Positions 8,469 through 17,432 of a stretch of DNA of 64,000 nt are shown piece after piece. Position numbers and translations under genes: made by a program. The DNA is from Halococcus agarilyticus (GTDB lineage Archaea > Halobacteriota > Halobacteria > Halobacteriales > Halococcaceae), in assembly GCF_000334895.1 (NCBI RefSeq), contig NZ_BAFM01000008.1, positions 93,918 to 157,917 on the forward strand. The letters are read 5' to 3'. How positions within the stretch are numbered: position 1 is the stretch's first letter; every line of letters starts with the position of its first letter. Below the pieces are notes generated by a model. That model was not told the DNA's origin. It saw nothing but the letters and a program-made list of their open reading frames with translations, and did no database searches.

Positions 8469-9635
8469 TCACTCCGTCGCGCTGATGCTCCGAAACTCGA
8501 AGTCGGGTGATCGGGACTCGAACCGATTCACCCGGAATGGATCGAGCGGGAACGGCGCGTCGGCGTCGGTGACGAGCGAGCGGACCGCGGTCGCGGTCAC
8601 GGGAGCGGTCATCACCCCGCGGCCGTGGAAGCCGGTGGCGACCACGAGGCCGTCGGGAGCGTCGGCCGGCGCGTCGATCACAGGTATAGTGTCGGGCGTC
8701 GCGGCGTCGACGCCCGCCCAGCCGTCGACGAAGCCTGCCCCGTCCATCCCCTCGAAGATCCGCGGGACGACCCGCGCGACGTGATCGCGGAACCCCTCGT
8801 CCTCGGAGCGACTCGCCGCTGCGGGCTCCTCGACGGCGAACGACCACCCGCCGACGAGGAGGTCGCCGTTCCGTTCGGGTCGCCAGTAGACGTGCTCCTC
8901 GGGGAGCGACCCCATCGGGAGATCCGAGACGTCCTCGCCGGGATCGAGCACGAGACACTGGGTGCGGTACGGCCGGATCGGGAGTTCGACGATTCCGTCG
9001 AGCAGCCGCGGCGTCCACCAGCCCGCCGCGACGACCACCGTCGGCGCGCGGAACGTCGTGTCCGGCGTCTCGACGCCGACGACCTCACCCCCCTCGACGA
9101 GGAGGTCGGTCACGGGCGTCTCGGTGTGAACGGTGGCTCCGCGGGCCTCCGCGTCGTCCTGAAGCGTCGCGGCGAAGGTGAACGGGTCGAGCCAGCCGTG
9201 GCCTGGCGCGGCGTCGTACTCGACCCCGCCGGCGAATCCGTCCGCGTTCAGCCGCCGGTATCGCTCGCGGAGCTCCGCCGGCGTGCGAAAGGTGCCGGCG
9301 TGACCGTCGCCGGCGGCGTTCGCCTCGCGGTGGATTTCGACAGCCGCGTCCGACGGGACGAGCCGGACGTACTCCCGGCGCTCGTAGGCGAACTGTCCGG
9401 TCCCGTCGTACGACTCGAAGAAGGCCGCCGCGTGGTCGCTGATCGCGGGCTCCTCGGGGTAGGTCGCACGGAGCCCGATGAGGCCCGCCGCGAGCCCCGA
9501 CGCCTCGGCGGCGACCTGGCCCTTCTCGATCACGGCGACGTCGTGGTCGGCGGCGAGATCGCGTGCGATCGCGATCCCCGCGACCCCGCCACCGACGACG
9601 ATCACGTCCGCTGTCTGGGTCTGCTCGGCCGACAT
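8469..9635 (-). CDS. FAD-dependent amine oxidase/oxidoreductase (DAO family), copy 2
   Basis: 388 residues. The FAD fold begins at residue 11 (VIVVGGGVAGIAIARDL) and the C-terminal DAO motif is ATGFHGRGVMTAP. It is clearly paralogous to the protein at 1854-3083: both share a YP-E-P motif around residue 60, FFE..DGTG and EYVRLV/EFVRGV stretches, a conserved Y/VYWRP...LLVGG segment and the same ending. Likely role: oxidative deamination of a gamma-glutamyl-polyamine (PuuB-like) or a related secondary amine, with hydrogen peroxide as product. It shares strand with the aldehyde dehydrogenase just upstream (56 bases between), so the two probably form an operon aldehyde dehydrogenase - oxidase, convergent with the ligase gene. 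Confidence 0.85.
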   Translation of the reverse strand: MSAEQTQTADVIVVGGGVAGIAIARDLAADHDVAVIEKGQVAAEASGLAAGLIGLRATYPEEPAISDHAAAFFESYDGTGQFAYERREYVRLVPSDAAVEIHREANAAGDGHAGTFRTPAELRERYRRLNADGFAGGVEYDAAPGHGWLDPFTFAATLQDDAEARGATVHTETPVTDLLVEGGEVVGVETPDTTFRAPTVVVAAGWWTPRLLDGIVELPIRPYRTQCLVLDPGEDVSDLPMGSLPEEHVYWRPERNGDLLVGGWSFAVEEPAAASRSEDEGFRDHVARVVPRIFEGMDGAGFVDGWAGVDAATPDTIPVIDAPADAPDGLVVATGFHGRGVMTAPVTATAVRSLVTDADAPFPLDPFRVNRFESRSPDFEFRSISATE

Positions 9636-9692
9636 GGTCGTTCCGTTCGTTCGATGGTGGGGGCCTTAACTGGATCGGCGGGCGGCCGCTCG

Positions 9693-11117
9693 TCAGTCGT
9701 TTTTGTAGTTCATCATGACGGCCTTCACCTGGGTCATCGATTCGAGATGCCACTTGCTACCGTAGCGGCCGCCGGAGCCGCTCTCGCCGTACCCGCCGAA
9801 CGGCAGCAGGCGCTCCCAGTAGTTGTTGGTCTCGTTGACGAACACGCCGCCCGCCTGCAGCCTGTTCGCGGCGTCGTGGGCGCGTTCGAGCGAGTCGGTG
9901 AAGATCGCAGCCTGGAGCCCGTAGCGCGATCGGTTGGCGATCTCGATGGCGTCGTCGTACCCTTCGGCCCGGATGACGGGCGTGACGGGCCCGAACGTCT
10001 CCTCGCGAGCGATGTCCATGCGCTCGGTCACGTCGTCGAGCACGGCGGGGGTGTAGTAGCGCCCGTCGGTGTCGCCGCCGGTTCTGAGCGTCGCGCCCGC
10101 CTCGACCGCGCTCTCGACGTGCTCGACGGCCGTTCGCTGGATGCGCTCGCTGACCATCGGTCCGATCTCGGTCGCCTCGTCGAGCGGGTCGCCAACCTGG
10201 AGCGCCTCGGTCTTCTCGGTGATCGCCTCCACGAGCTCGTCGTGGACGCCCTCGGTGGTGATGACGCGCTCGGTGCCACAGCAGACCTGACCCGCGTTCG
10301 CCGTGCTTCCGACGACGATGCTCTCGGCGGCGTGCTCCACGTCGGCGTCGTCGAGCACGAGGATCGGATCCTTCCCGCCCATCTCCAGCAGGCACTGGGC
10401 GTTGCGTTCGGCGGCGGTCTTCGCGATCTCCTGACCGACCGCGGTGCTGCCGGTGAACGCGATCAGCCTGACGTCGCGATGGTCGACGAGCGACGCGCCG
10501 GTGTCGCCCGCGCCGGTGACGAGGTTGAACGCGCCGTCGGGGAGGCTCGACTGGTCGAACGCCCGTGCGACGTGGTAGGCGGTGAGTGGCGTCTCCTCGG
10601 CGGGTTTGAACACCACGGGATTGCCGGTCGCGATGGCGGAGTAGATGCTGCCACCCGGGATCTCCAGCGGGAAGTTCCACGGGCTGATGACCGCACACGG
10701 GCCGTACGGCTCGCGCTGGGTGTAGGCGAACCGTCCCCGGAACTCCGAGGGGACGACGTCGCCGAAGAGGCGGATCGCGTCGTGGGCGTAGTCGTCGCTC
10801 GACGCGATGACGTACTCGGTCTCCTCGTAGGACTCCTCAAGGGGCTTGCCCTCCTCGCGCGTGATCCCCTCGGCGATCTCGTCCTCGTGGGCCTCGAAGT
10901 ACTCGGTCACCTCGTCGAGCACGGCCGCGCGCTCGAACACCGTCATCGCCGCCAGTTCGCGCTCGGCACGGCGCGCCGCCTCGACCGCACGCCGCACGTC
11001 CCCTGCCGAACCGTCCGGCACCTCGTCGAGCACCGATCCGTCGATCGGCGAATCGACCTCGATGCCGTCGTTCGAATCGGCCTCGACCCACTCGCCGTCG
11101 ATGTATAGCTGTCTCAT
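9693..11117 (-). CDS. NAD(P)-dependent aldehyde dehydrogenase, copy 1
   Basis: 474 residues, full length for the ALDH superfamily. Seen: SPWNFPLEIP (cofactor/active-site asparagine region), VVFKPAEETPL, FTGSTAVGQEIAK, the general-base glutamate in LLEMGGKDPIL, the catalytic cysteine in NAGQVCCGTERV, and EETFGPVTPV. It oxidises an aldehyde to an acid in the cytosol. It is immediately upstream of FAD oxidase copy 2 and divergent from potB, so it probably removes the amino-aldehyde that the oxidase makes (PuuC-like step). A BRE/TATA-like gaaaggtttttgc lies about 35 bases upstream on the minus strand. Exact substrate not visible. Confidence 0.88.
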   Translation of the reverse strand: MRQLYIDGEWVEADSNDGIEVDSPIDGSVLDEVPDGSAGDVRRAVEAARRAERELAAMTVFERAAVLDEVTEYFEAHEDEIAEGITREEGKPLEESYEETEYVIASSDDYAHDAIRLFGDVVPSEFRGRFAYTQREPYGPCAVISPWNFPLEIPGGSIYSAIATGNPVVFKPAEETPLTAYHVARAFDQSSLPDGAFNLVTGAGDTGASLVDHRDVRLIAFTGSTAVGQEIAKTAAERNAQCLLEMGGKDPILVLDDADVEHAAESIVVGSTANAGQVCCGTERVITTEGVHDELVEAITEKTEALQVGDPLDEATEIGPMVSERIQRTAVEHVESAVEAGATLRTGGDTDGRYYTPAVLDDVTERMDIAREETFGPVTPVIRAEGYDDAIEIANRSRYGLQAAIFTDSLERAHDAANRLQAGGVFVNETNNYWERLLPFGGYGESGSGGRYGSKWHLESMTQVKAVMMNYKND

Positions 11118-11325
11118 GTGTCCTCACGGCCATGCGAACTACTACCGCAAAAACCTTTCTCGCGCACGGCTCTCGGCTCGGGCCGTCGGCCAGGCGCGAG
11201 CGGCTCGCAGTTCGTTCGACCCGCAGCCTGTTCGGTTCGGGACGCTTTCACGTTCTCAGCCCTCGTACGCACGTATCGAGTCACCTGAGTCGAATCCTCG
11301 CGTGCGACGGCCTGGCCCGGAGAGG

Positions 11326-11341
11326 GGAAACCTTCTTATCG
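11326..11341 (+). promoter_or_regulatory. BRE/TATA element for potB
   Basis: The sequence gaaaccttcttatcg is centred about 36 bases upstream of the ATG at 11372. No Shine-Dalgarno is evident between, consistent with a short-leader transcript starting the importer operon. Confidence 0.5.
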
Positions 11342-11371
11342 TCCGAGTCGAGACGTGGCACACGATACGAC

Positions 11372-12373
11372 ATGGCAACTGATCACGCGCGCGGCGAGTC
11401 GGTCGACCTGTTCGACCGGCTCCGCCGCCACCGGTACGTCGGGTTGGTGTTCAACATCGCGCCAGCGAGCGTGTGGCTCGTGGCCTTCTTCCTCGTCCCG
11501 CTCGCAGTCATGTTCTACTACAGCTTCGGCACCCGCGGGGCGTTCGGGGTGGTGCTCCTCGACGCCGCCAACCTCGGCCTCCAGCAGTACGTGACGTTTT
11601 TCATTCCTGACGACGCGTCCGTTCTGGAGGCCGCGTGGTACACCGTCGGCTGGCTGTTCGGCCAGTTCGTGCCGTTCGTGCCGAACGTCGCGGGCGGGAC
11701 GCCGACGCCGTACGTCCAGCTGCTGTTCAAGAGCCTCTACTTCGGCGTGATCACGACGGTCTTCGCGCTTGCGATGGGCTACCCGCTCGCATACTTCGTC
11801 GCTCGAAAGACGCCGTCGGGCTATCAGAACCTCCTCGTCGCGCTCGTCGTGCTGCCGTACTGGGCGTCGTACCTCGTCCGGATCTACGCGATCAAGATCC
11901 TCCTCGCGAGGGGCGGCCTCGTCGACAGCCTGCTCACCACCCTCGGGATCGCGGACAACGTCACGCTGCTCTACTCCGACATCGCGGTCGGGACCGGCCT
12001 CATCTACGTCTACGTCCCGTTCATGATCCTGCCCGTGTACGCGAGCCTCGAACAGTTCGACCCGACCCTGGAGGAGGCCGCGATGGACCTCGGTGCGGAC
12101 CGTCTCGACGCGTTCCGGAAGGTGACGCTGCCGCTGTCGCTGCCCGGCGTGATCGCCGGCAGCATCCTCGTGTTCATCCCCGCGGTGGGGACGTACGTCA
12201 TCCCGGAACTGCTCGGCGGGACGAGCACCGCGACCATCGGGGAGTTCATCGCGAGTCAGTTCGGCGCGGCGGGCAACTGGCCGCTCGGGGCGGCGGCGGC
12301 GTTCGTCCTCATGGTCATCATGTTCGGCGCGCTCTGGGCGTACCAGACGTGGGCCGGGGGTGACTTCCTGTGA
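11372..12373 (+). CDS. potB: Polyamine ABC transporter permease, PotB-like
   Basis: 333 residues and about six hydrophobic segments, the first at residues 25-50 (VWLVAFFLVPLAVMFYY). The C-terminal half carries the binding-protein-dependent permease (EAA) loop, here LEEAAMDLGADRLDAFRKV, which contacts the ATPase. The N-terminal signature (ASVWLVAFFLVPLAVMFYYSF) is typical of PotB/PotH. The start at 11372 is preferred over the longer frame because the family N-terminus begins there and a promoter lies just upstream. It overlaps the next permease by four bases (GTGA), so the two are translationally coupled. It forms the membrane channel with PotC for uptake of putrescine/spermidine-type substrates. 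Confidence 0.88.
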   Translation: MATDHARGESVDLFDRLRRHRYVGLVFNIAPASVWLVAFFLVPLAVMFYYSFGTRGAFGVVLLDAANLGLQQYVTFFIPDDASVLEAAWYTVGWLFGQFVPFVPNVAGGTPTPYVQLLFKSLYFGVITTVFALAMGYPLAYFVARKTPSGYQNLLVALVVLPYWASYLVRIYAIKILLARGGLVDSLLTTLGIADNVTLLYSDIAVGTGLIYVYVPFMILPVYASLEQFDPTLEEAAMDLGADRLDAFRKVTLPLSLPGVIAGSILVFIPAVGTYVIPELLGGTSTATIGEFIASQFGAAGNWPLGAAAAFVLMVIMFGALWAYQTWAGGDFL

Positions 12374-13215
12374 GCACCACCACCGTGAGCCGGTTCAAGC
12401 GGATCCGATCGCGGCTCATCGACCGCCACGGCGGCACCGCGCTGGGGATCGAGGCGATCCTCGTCTACGCGTTCCTCTACACCCCGATCGCGGTGATGGT
12501 CGCGCTCTCCTTTAACGACTCCCGGCTCGCGATCGTCTGGCAGGGCTTTACGACCGAGTGGTACGCGGCGCTGTTCAGCGGCGAGACCATCGCGCGCGTC
12601 AACCCCACGGTCGCGTGGAACGCCCTCCAGAACTCCCTCCTGATCGCCGTCGTCACCGTCGTCGTCTCCACGACGTTCGGGACGATGCTCGCGCTCGCGC
12701 TGAACCGCTACGAGTTCCCCGGCAAGGGCCTTCTCCAGGGTGTGACCTACATGCCGCTCATCATCCCGAGCATCGTGATGGGGATCTCGCTGCTCCTCTT
12801 CTTCAATCTCCTCGGGATCGCCACCGGCGTCGGGACGGCGATCGTCGGCCACATCGCGTTCGACATCTCCTACGTGACCGTGATCGTGCTCGCGCGCCTC
12901 CAGAGCTTCGACCGGACGCTCGAGGAGGCCGCGAAGGACCTCGGCGCGCGGGAGTTCGAGACGTTCCGGTGGGTCACGTTCCCGCTGATCAAGCCGGGGA
13001 TCATCGCGGGGGCGCTGCTCGGCTTCGCGATGTCGTTCGACGACTTCGTGGTGACGTTCTTCATCATCGGGAACGAGAACACCCTCCCGATCTTCTTCTT
13101 CGGGATGGTTCGCCAGGGGATCTCCCCCGGCGTGAACGTCATCGCGACGGCGATCCTCGTGGCGACGTTCGGGTTCGTCGCGCTCGCCCAGTGGATCGGC
13201 GGGATCACGTGGTGA
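12370..13215 (+). CDS. potC: Polyamine ABC transporter permease, PotC-like
   Basis: 281 residues starting with GTG, overlapping the end of potB by four bases. Six membrane segments are apparent, from YAFLYTPIAVMVALSF near residue 35, with the EAA loop LEEAAKDLGAREFETFRWV near residue 180. The segment SLLLFFNLLGI and the ending AMSFDDFVVTFFI match the PotC/PotI pattern well. It is the partner permease of the importer encoded by the adjacent genes. A gap of about 80 bases with its own promoter elements separates it from potD, so the binding protein may be transcribed independently as well. Confidence 0.88.
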   Translation: MSTTTVSRFKRIRSRLIDRHGGTALGIEAILVYAFLYTPIAVMVALSFNDSRLAIVWQGFTTEWYAALFSGETIARVNPTVAWNALQNSLLIAVVTVVVSTTFGTMLALALNRYEFPGKGLLQGVTYMPLIIPSIVMGISLLLFFNLLGIATGVGTAIVGHIAFDISYVTVIVLARLQSFDRTLEEAAKDLGAREFETFRWVTFPLIKPGIIAGALLGFAMSFDDFVVTFFIIGNENTLPIFFFGMVRQGISPGVNVIATAILVATFGFVALAQWIGGITW

Positions 13216-13252
13216 GATCTTCCCGCCACATCTGACGGTGGATTTTACCGGA

Positions 13253-13264
13253 ACGTTTATTACC
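13253..13264 (+). promoter_or_regulatory. TATA-like box and Shine-Dalgarno for potD
   Basis: The sequence cgtttattacc lies about 40 bases before the potD ATG, and a purine-rich GAGGAG (13283-13288) follows about 10 bases before the ATG. A leadered, ribosome-binding-site start is less common in this window and may give high expression of the binding protein. Confidence 0.45.
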
Positions 13265-13298
13265 GAAGTTCCCAACTGTCGAGAGGAGCGGTACGATC

Positions 13299-14555
13299 AT
13301 GAAAGGAGATACCACAGCGTCCCGTCGGAAATTCCTCCAAGCAACCGGCACGCTCGGCGTCGGCTCCGCCATCGCACTCGCGGGCTGCGTCGGCAGCGGT
13401 GGCGGAGGCGGGAGTGACGGCGGCGGGAACACCAACGGGGGCACTGGCGGCGGGAACATCAGCGGCGGGGGCGGCGGAACGGGAAACAACAGTAGCGTTC
13501 CGTCGGGCGGTGACGCGTCGGTTCGCGAGGAGTACGGGCTCCCCGAACTCGACTACGAGCTGGAGAACAGACTCAATATCTTCCAGTGGACCGACTACTG
13601 GCCCTCGGAGACGGTGGGGATCTTCGAGAAGGCCTACGGGGTGAAGGTGAACGTCTCGAACTTCGCGTCGAACGAGGAGATGTTCAACAAGCTCAAGGCC
13701 GGTGGCTCCGGCCAGTTCGACCTCATCTTCCCGTCGGACTACATGGTGAACATCCTCGCGTCCCAGGACCTGATCCAGCCGATCGACAAGGGAAAGATCC
13801 CGACGTGGGACAACCTCGAAGAGCGGTGGGCGAAGAACCCGTCGTACGATCCGAGCGACAAGCGCTACTCGGTTCCGTACTTCTGGGGCACCAGCGGGAC
13901 GGGCTGGAACACGAACATGGTCGACGGCATCGGCGACACGCCCTCGTGGGACCTGATGTGGAACGAGGAGTACAAGGGGCAGATGACGATGCTCAACGAC
14001 ATGCGCGAGACCATCGGGGCCTCGCTCAAGCGACTCGGCTACTCGCTGAACACGAAGGACGAGGCCAAGATCGAGGAGGCGAAGGAGGCGCTCATCGAGC
14101 AGAAGCCGCTCCTGACGACGTACTCGTCGGTGAGCCGCGACGCGGCGCTCCAGAAGGAGAACGCGAGCCCGGTCCACCTCTGGAACGGCGACGCGATCAA
14201 GGCGTACTACGCCATGGTCGAGGACGGCGAGGCACCGATCGAGTACTTCGTCCCGAAGGAGGGCGGCGTCGTGTGGATGGACACGATGGACATCACGAAG
14301 AACGCCTCGCACGTCAACGCCGCGTACGCGTTCATGACGTTCCTCCTCAACGCCAAGATTGCCGCGAAGAACGCGAACTACGTCGCGTACGGCAGCCCGA
14401 ACAAGGCCGCCAAGGAGTACATCGACGACTCCCTGCTGGAGATGAAGGCGATCTACCCCGAACAGGCCACGATGGACAAACTCGAGTTCATCGAGAACAT
14501 CGGCCAGGCGACCCAGACGTACAGCCAGGCGTGGACCGAGATCCAGAACGCCTAA
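13299..14555 (+). CDS. potD: Polyamine ABC transporter substrate-binding lipoprotein, PotD-like
   Basis: 418 residues. Twin-arginine signal SRRKFLQ (residues 8-14), hydrophobic core and a lipobox LAGC with Cys30 as lipid anchor; then a long Gly/Ser/Asn linker (residues 31-70) tethering the protein outside the membrane. The mature part aligns by eye with E. coli PotD: FQWTDYWP for YNWTEYVP, SNEEMFNKLK for SNETMYAKLK, FDLIFPSDYMV, PYFWGTSGTGWN, HLWNGDA and KEGGVVWMDTM. The last two carry the tryptophan and aspartate positions that bind polyamine in PotD. This is the best single sign that the importer handles polyamines. Export by Tat is typical of haloarchaeal binding proteins. Confidence 0.9.
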   Translation: MKGDTTASRRKFLQATGTLGVGSAIALAGCVGSGGGGGSDGGGNTNGGTGGGNISGGGGGTGNNSSVPSGGDASVREEYGLPELDYELENRLNIFQWTDYWPSETVGIFEKAYGVKVNVSNFASNEEMFNKLKAGGSGQFDLIFPSDYMVNILASQDLIQPIDKGKIPTWDNLEERWAKNPSYDPSDKRYSVPYFWGTSGTGWNTNMVDGIGDTPSWDLMWNEEYKGQMTMLNDMRETIGASLKRLGYSLNTKDEAKIEEAKEALIEQKPLLTTYSSVSRDAALQKENASPVHLWNGDAIKAYYAMVEDGEAPIEYFVPKEGGVVWMDTMDITKNASHVNAAYAFMTFLLNAKIAAKNANYVAYGSPNKAAKEYIDDSLLEMKAIYPEQATMDKLEFIENIGQATQTYSQAWTEIQNA

Positions 14556-14624
14556 CTCGCTCTCCGCTCAACGCACCAGCATGACAACACCACGCGCGCA
14601 CCAATCCGGCGGTGGAACGGATCG

Positions 14625-15779
14625 ATGACCCAGCAGGACGTCAGCCTCGACCACGTCACGAAGCGCTTCGACGACGTCGTGGCGGTCGACGACGTGAACT
14701 TCGATATCGAGCAGGGCAAGTTCCTCACCCTGCTCGGGCCGTCGGGGTGTGGGAAGACCACGACCCTCCGGTGTATCGCGGGGTTCGAGACGCCGACCGA
14801 GGGCGAGGTCGCCATCGACGGCCGGCGCGTGAACGACCTCCAGCCGTTCGAGCGCGACACCGCGATGGTGTTCCAGTCCTACGCACTCTTCCCCCACATG
14901 ACGGTGGGCGAGAACGTCGCGTTCGGCCTCCAGATGCAGGGGATCCCCGAAACGCGGACGGCGGCCGACGGCGGTGCGACCGCCACCCGGAGCGGGGTCG
15001 GGACGTCGCTGCGCCGGCTCGTCAGCCGGGAGGACTCCGAGGAGATCGACACGCGGGTCTCGGAGACGCTCGAACTCGTCGAGCTGCCGGGAATGGAGGA
15101 CCGCGACATCGACCAGCTCTCGGGCGGCCAGCAACAGCGGGTCGCGCTCGCCCGCGCGCTCGTGACCGAGCCCACAGTCCTGTTGCTCGACGAACCCCTC
15201 GGGGCGCTCGACCTCAAGCTCCGGAAGAACATGCAGGTCGAGCTGAAGGAGATCCAGGAGCAGCTCGGGATCACGTTCGTCTACGTCACCCACGACCAGG
15301 AGGAGGCGCTCACGATGAGCGACGAGATCGCGGTGATGAACGACGGCCGGCTCGAACAGCTCGGGACGGCGACCGAGATCTACGAGGAGCCCGCCTCCGA
15401 GTTCGTCGCGGACTTCATCGGCGAGACCAACCTCGTGCGCGGCGAGTACCGAGAGGACGCGAAGGGCGGTGTGATCGAGGCCGACGGCACCGAGTATCGA
15501 GTCCCCGCGACCGAGGGGGCCGACGGCACCGTATCGTTCGCCATCCGGCCGGAGAAGATCCGGCTCGGCGAGGAAGCCGCCGGGCTCGCAAACCGGTTCG
15601 AGGCCGAGGTGATCGAGGAGATCTACAAGGGCAACGTCGGGAAGTTCACCGTCCGCCTCGCGAACGGCCGGGAGCTCAGTCTCGACCTCCAGATCACCGA
15701 CCGGGGCGAGTATCTCTCGGCCGGCAACGACGTCACCGTCGGCTGGAAGCCGGGGAACGCGGTCGTCCTCACCAGGTAG
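14625..15779 (+). CDS. potA: Polyamine ABC transporter ATP-binding protein, PotA-like
   Basis: 384 residues. Walker A GPSGCGKTT (38-46), Q-loop VFQSYALFPHMTVGENVAFGL, signature LSGGQ (165-169), Walker B VLLLDEPLGALD, H-loop VYVTHDQEEAL, and a C-terminal TOBE domain (FAIRPEKIRL). It hydrolyses ATP to drive the PotBC permeases. Unusual: about 30 extra residues (roughly 110-140, from RTAADGG to REDSEE) sit in the helical domain between the Q-loop and the signature motif, a region that is short in most PotA proteins. It is the last gene of the four-gene importer set, 69 bases after potD, and is convergent with the amidase gene. Confidence 0.9.
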   Translation: MTQQDVSLDHVTKRFDDVVAVDDVNFDIEQGKFLTLLGPSGCGKTTTLRCIAGFETPTEGEVAIDGRRVNDLQPFERDTAMVFQSYALFPHMTVGENVAFGLQMQGIPETRTAADGGATATRSGVGTSLRRLVSREDSEEIDTRVSETLELVELPGMEDRDIDQLSGGQQQRVALARALVTEPTVLLLDEPLGALDLKLRKNMQVELKEIQEQLGITFVYVTHDQEEALTMSDEIAVMNDGRLEQLGTATEIYEEPASEFVADFIGETNLVRGEYREDAKGGVIEADGTEYRVPATEGADGTVSFAIRPEKIRLGEEAAGLANRFEAEVIEEIYKGNVGKFTVRLANGRELSLDLQITDRGEYLSAGNDVTVGWKPGNAVVLTR

Positions 15780-15830
15780 TCGTCTCTCGATCGCCGAATC
15801 CCGTTTCGTCCGAGGAACCCCGAATCGACG

Positions 15831-17264
15831 TCAAGGGTACCGATCGTGCCACGGCCGCTGCCGCTCGAACGCGGCGCTGGCGGCGATGACCGTGGCGTCG
15901 GCGTGGCGTCGGCCGGCGATCTGCATCCCGACGGGCAGTCCGTCGACGAACCCGGCGGGCACCGACGCGGCGGGGTGGCCGGTGAAGTTGTACGGCTGTG
16001 TGAGCACCCACCCGCGGAGCGGTTCGATCTCGACGCCGTCGATTCGGGTTGGCTCCTCGCCGTGGGGGAACGCCGTCGTTCCGAGCGTCGCGGTGACGAG
16101 CAGATCGTACTCCTCGAAGCAGTCCTGTAGCCCGTCGAAGACGTGGGTCCGAACCACGTCGGCCCGCTTGTACTCCCGCACGGTCGGTTCTTCGGTGTCC
16201 ACGACGAGATCGGCGAGATAGGGGCGCACGCGGTCGCGGTCCTCACCGCGCGGGTCGAACCCCTGGGCCTCGAGGTCGTCGAACAGCGATTGCCACCGGA
16301 CGGTGGCCATCGTGTAGTAGGCGTCCACGATCTCACCCTGGTCGTGGCCGAGATCTGGGTCCACCTCGTCGACGGTCGCACCGGCCCGCTCGAACGCCGA
16401 GACGGCGTCGTCGAGCGTCTCCCGGACCGCCGGCTCGACGGGGAAGGTCCCCATTTCGGGACTGTAGGCGATCTTCATCCCGTCGATCGGCCGGTCGACG
16501 GCGGCGTGGTACTTCTCTTGTGCTGGTATCGAGAACGGATCGCGTGGATGCGCGCCGGCCATCACGTCGAGCGAGAGTGCCGCGTCCTCGACGGTGCGGG
16601 CCATCGGCCCGTTGTGTGACAGCGGCGTGTGGTCCGCGAAGGCGTTGGGGCGCGTGACGTTCGGCACCAGTCCGTAGGTGGGTTTGAGTCCGTAGACACC
16701 GCAGAGACTCGCCGGGATGCGGATCGAACCGCCCGCGTCGGAGCCCGGAGCGAGCGGCACCAGCGAATCGCCGAGCGCCGCGGCCGCCCCACCCGAGGAA
16801 CCGCCGGCGACGCGGTCGGGATCGAACGGCGTTCCCGTCGGCCCCACTAACAGATTATCGGTCGTCGTGCCGAGTCCGAATTCGGGCGTGTTGGTCTTGC
16901 CGACGACGATCGCGCCCGCGCTCCTCAGCCGCGCGACGAACGGCGAGTCGGCGTCGGCGACGCGGTCCGCGAAGAGCAGGGAGCCGTCCGTGGTCCGCAC
17001 CCCTTCGACGTCGGCGAGGTCCTTGATCGCGATCGGGACGCCGTGAAGCGGGCCGAGCGGTTCGCCGTCGTCGATGGCGCGCTCGGCGGCCGCGGCCGTC
17101 TCGCGGGCGAGGTCGTCGGTCACCGTCACGAAGGCGTTCGTCCGCGCGTTTCGCTCGTGGATGCGGTCGAGATGCGCTTCGACCACTTCGGTCGGTGAGA
17201 GATCGCCATCCCTGATCCGTCTCGCGATACCGGCAGCGGTCATTCGGGTACTGGTTTCTGCCAT
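15831..17264 (-). CDS. Amidase (amidase signature family)
   Basis: 477 residues, the usual length. The Ser-cisSer-Lys triad can be seen: lysine in PIAIKDLADVEG (near residue 83), and the serines in the signature RVAGGSSGGAAAAL and GSDAGGSIRIPA (near residues 155-185). These enzymes hydrolyse carboxamides to acid and ammonia or amine. GatA paralogues of tRNA amidation are possible, but no gatB/gatC is nearby. In this island it may release glutamate or ammonia from a gamma-glutamyl or acetylated intermediate; this is inferred from position only. It is convergent with potA and divergent from the semialdehyde dehydrogenase gene. Confidence 0.82.
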   Translation of the reverse strand: MAETSTRMTAAGIARRIRDGDLSPTEVVEAHLDRIHERNARTNAFVTVTDDLARETAAAAERAIDDGEPLGPLHGVPIAIKDLADVEGVRTTDGSLLFADRVADADSPFVARLRSAGAIVVGKTNTPEFGLGTTTDNLLVGPTGTPFDPDRVAGGSSGGAAAALGDSLVPLAPGSDAGGSIRIPASLCGVYGLKPTYGLVPNVTRPNAFADHTPLSHNGPMARTVEDAALSLDVMAGAHPRDPFSIPAQEKYHAAVDRPIDGMKIAYSPEMGTFPVEPAVRETLDDAVSAFERAGATVDEVDPDLGHDQGEIVDAYYTMATVRWQSLFDDLEAQGFDPRGEDRDRVRPYLADLVVDTEEPTVREYKRADVVRTHVFDGLQDCFEEYDLLVTATLGTTAFPHGEEPTRIDGVEIEPLRGWVLTQPYNFTGHPAASVPAGFVDGLPVGMQIAGRRHADATVIAASAAFERQRPWHDRYP

Positions 17265-17398
17265 GAGGCAGGGACGAGCCGGTCGAACAAAAAGTCATAC
17301 CCCCGTCTCACGAGTCACGACAGGGAAGCGTGGGACGGTGATGCAGAACGTCCACGAACCGGGCCGACGTCCGTCTGGCGCTACCGCTACGGCCACCG

Positions 17399-17410
17399 AA
17401 GGTTTATGCA
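17399..17410 (+). promoter_or_regulatory. TATA box for the semialdehyde dehydrogenase gene
   Basis: The sequence aaggtttatgca is centred 27 bases before the ATG at 17433. This supports a leaderless transcript from 17433 and argues against the in-frame ATG at 17406, which lies inside the box. Confidence 0.6.
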
Positions 17411-17432
17411 CCAGTCTGTCGATAGCCCGCTC

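Noticed and set aside
8625..11108. An 827-codon plus-strand frame
   Set aside because: It is the antisense of FAD oxidase copy 2 and aldehyde dehydrogenase copy 1, both of which carry complete family motifs.
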